From NCBI GenBank assembly GCA_002292925.1, contig DBCF01000117.1, positions 1-6,469 on the forward strand: a stretch of DNA of 6,469 nucleotides. The letters run 5' to 3'. Shown here one piece after another: positions 5,370 through 6,469 of this stretch. The translations under genes were made by a program, and so were the position numbers. The notes under the pieces are model-generated. The model searched no databases. It saw only the letters and a program-made list of their open reading frames with translations, and had not been told where the DNA came from. How positions within the stretch are numbered: the stretch's first letter is position 1; each line of letters begins with the position of its first letter. The stretch is from Roseiflexaceae bacterium UBA965 (GTDB lineage: Bacteria; Chloroflexota; Chloroflexia; Chloroflexales; Roseiflexaceae).

Positions 5370-6469
5370 ATGATGCCAACGTTATTCAATAAATTACTCA
5401 CACCACTACTAATCTGTGTACTTCTTTGTACGACGGTATTGTTACCGGCAACCGTCGTGAAGGCGGCCAATCAAGACGGTGTGGCAATCTGGATCAACCG
5501 TGGGGGCGGCAATATCGCCAATGGGAGCGATGGGATTCGGGCATCATTTAATGCCGCCGAGCGTTTTTTTTATGGGGGCAAAACACAGTTTTGTTGTGGC
5601 GTTGATGGAGCAAACTGGGGGTGGGGGGTGGCCATTGGCAGCACCTCGATGTCGCAAGGATATGGGTCTGCAAATTCAACGTGGACCAATGTAGAAATCT
5701 TGGCGCGTAGTGGGAGCGCCACTTATGATACCGAAAACAACACTACCGGCACGGGAGATGCCTATATTTTAATTCGCTATACCAAAACAATAGGTGCCCT
5801 TACCTATATTTTTGACCGTGAAATTTCCTATGTCTACCCCAATAAGTTTTATCGTGAAAAATTCACTACCACGATTCCCACTGGCAATACTGCCGCCGTC
5901 AAGATCTACAAAGGTGGCGATGCCGCCCCTGGCCAAAGTGATAGTGCCAATGGCATGAAAATGACCTCGCCGGTGATAAGTGCGATGGAAATCGAACAAA
6001 ACTCGCGTTATCTCCTTGGGATTCGCGAAGCCGGAGCTCGGCCGTTTAGTTCGGCCTTTGTCGGTGCCTACAACACCCCAAGTAGTTATTGGGGGACCGG
6101 TGGTGATGTGCCCAACACGGTCAATACCGCGACTCATGATGCCGGTATCAGTGTGCAATGGAATTTGGGGAGCACTCCTGGGGAATATATCGCCGAAAAT
6201 GAAGAGTTTAGTAATCAACAGTCAACCACCATTGAAGCCGCTTTTTCCGCAGCCGTCGTTACAACCAGTGCCAATTTAAGCCTGTTAATCACCAATAGTA
6301 ATAGTACGACGACATCGGGAATTGGCTATACATTCACACTTCCGTCACCCATGGTCATCGCAGCCAGTGTCACCAATGGGTGTGGCGGAAGTATTACAGC
6401 GGTAACGGGTGCTTCCACCATTACGGTATCAGGAGTAAATGTCGCGGCATTTACCAGCTGCAATCTTAC
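5370..6469 (+). CDS. Exported beta-rich protein with DUF11-like module, C-terminus beyond the window
   Basis: The frame opens at ATGATG (5370) after an in-frame TAA at 5349 and stays open for 366 codons to the window end. The N-terminus is a clear signal peptide: Lys8, a hydrophobic core at 9-27, and a probable signal peptidase I site after VKA (residue 32). Residues 34-300 are rich in Gly, Ser, Thr, Asn and aromatics, as expected of an extracellular beta-sandwich; I do not recognise the fold. From about residue 301 (ANLSLLITNSNST, then IGYTFTLPSPMVI and NGCGG) it resembles bacterial surface repeat domains of the DUF11/DUF7933 type, with C338 and C364 as a likely disulfide pair. Such proteins usually continue with more repeats and a surface anchor, so the full gene is probably much longer. 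No Shine-Dalgarno sequence precedes the start, so leaderless or weak initiation is possible. Codon use is GC-rich, unlike the AT-rich DNA before it. Function is unknown; adhesion or cell-surface structure is a guess. Confidence 0.85.
   Translation, partial: MMPTLFNKLLTPLLICVLLCTTVLLPATVVKAANQDGVAIWINRGGGNIANGSDGIRASFNAAERFFYGGKTQFCCGVDGANWGWGVAIGSTSMSQGYGSANSTWTNVEILARSGSATYDTENNTTGTGDAYILIRYTKTIGALTYIFDREISYVYPNKFYREKFTTTIPTGNTAAVKIYKGGDAAPGQSDSANGMKMTSPVISAMEIEQNSRYLLGIREAGARPFSSAFVGAYNTPSSYWGTGGDVPNTVNTATHDAGISVQWNLGSTPGEYIAENEEFSNQQSTTIEAAFSAAVVTTSANLSLLITNSNSTTTSGIGYTFTLPSPMVIAASVTNGCGGSITAVTGASTITVSGVNVAAFTSCNL

Noticed and set aside
5769..6218. 149-codon minus-strand open frame inside the exported-protein gene
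   Set aside because: The plus-strand frame carries a signal peptide and a recognisable beta-rich repeat module and is open throughout; the antisense frame has no recognisable features.

Overview
The window looks like chromosomal DNA from a free-living, moderately GC-rich bacterium. The coding regions are visibly GC-biased at third positions, and there are no RNA genes, phage genes, transposases or CRISPR arrays. The protein styles (a Chloroflexota-like SCP2 domain, an R2-like ligand-binding oxidase, and a large secreted beta-rich protein ending in a DUF11-like module) suggest Chloroflexota, perhaps a Herpetosiphon or Chloroflexus relative. This is inference from recalled family resemblance, not a search result.

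Layout from left to right. (1) Positions 2-703, plus strand: the C-terminal end of a LacZ-type beta-galactosidase, cut by the window edge. (2) Positions 838-2175, plus strand: a fusion of an N-terminal SCP2-like lipid-binding domain to an R2-like ligand-binding oxidase (R2lox). All six metal ligands and the Val-Tyr crosslink pair are present at R2lox spacing. (3) Positions 2172-4872, minus strand: a two-gene operon. An FAD/NAD(P)-binding monooxygenase-like flavoprotein with a cysteine-pair tail comes first, followed by an MFS transporter. The transporter converges on the oxidase gene, and the two stop codons share one TTAA. (4) Positions 4873-5369: about 500 bases of very AT-rich DNA between divergent genes, holding several inverted repeats and one pair of direct repeats. 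(5) Positions 5370-6469, plus strand: the N-terminal 366 codons of an exported protein with a signal peptide. It runs off the right edge.

The flavoprotein and the transporter probably act as a unit that modifies a substrate and exports it. Related pairs are, as I recall, common in arsenic or metalloid resistance clusters, and the cysteine pairs fit a soft-metal link, but no ars regulator or reductase is visible here. The SCP2-R2lox fusion is the most interesting gene. R2lox proteins bind a long-chain fatty-acid-like ligand whose physiological identity is unknown, and a lipid-carrier domain on the same chain suggests how a ligand or substrate could be supplied. No functional link between the flanking lacZ or secreted-protein genes and the middle genes can be shown from the sequence.
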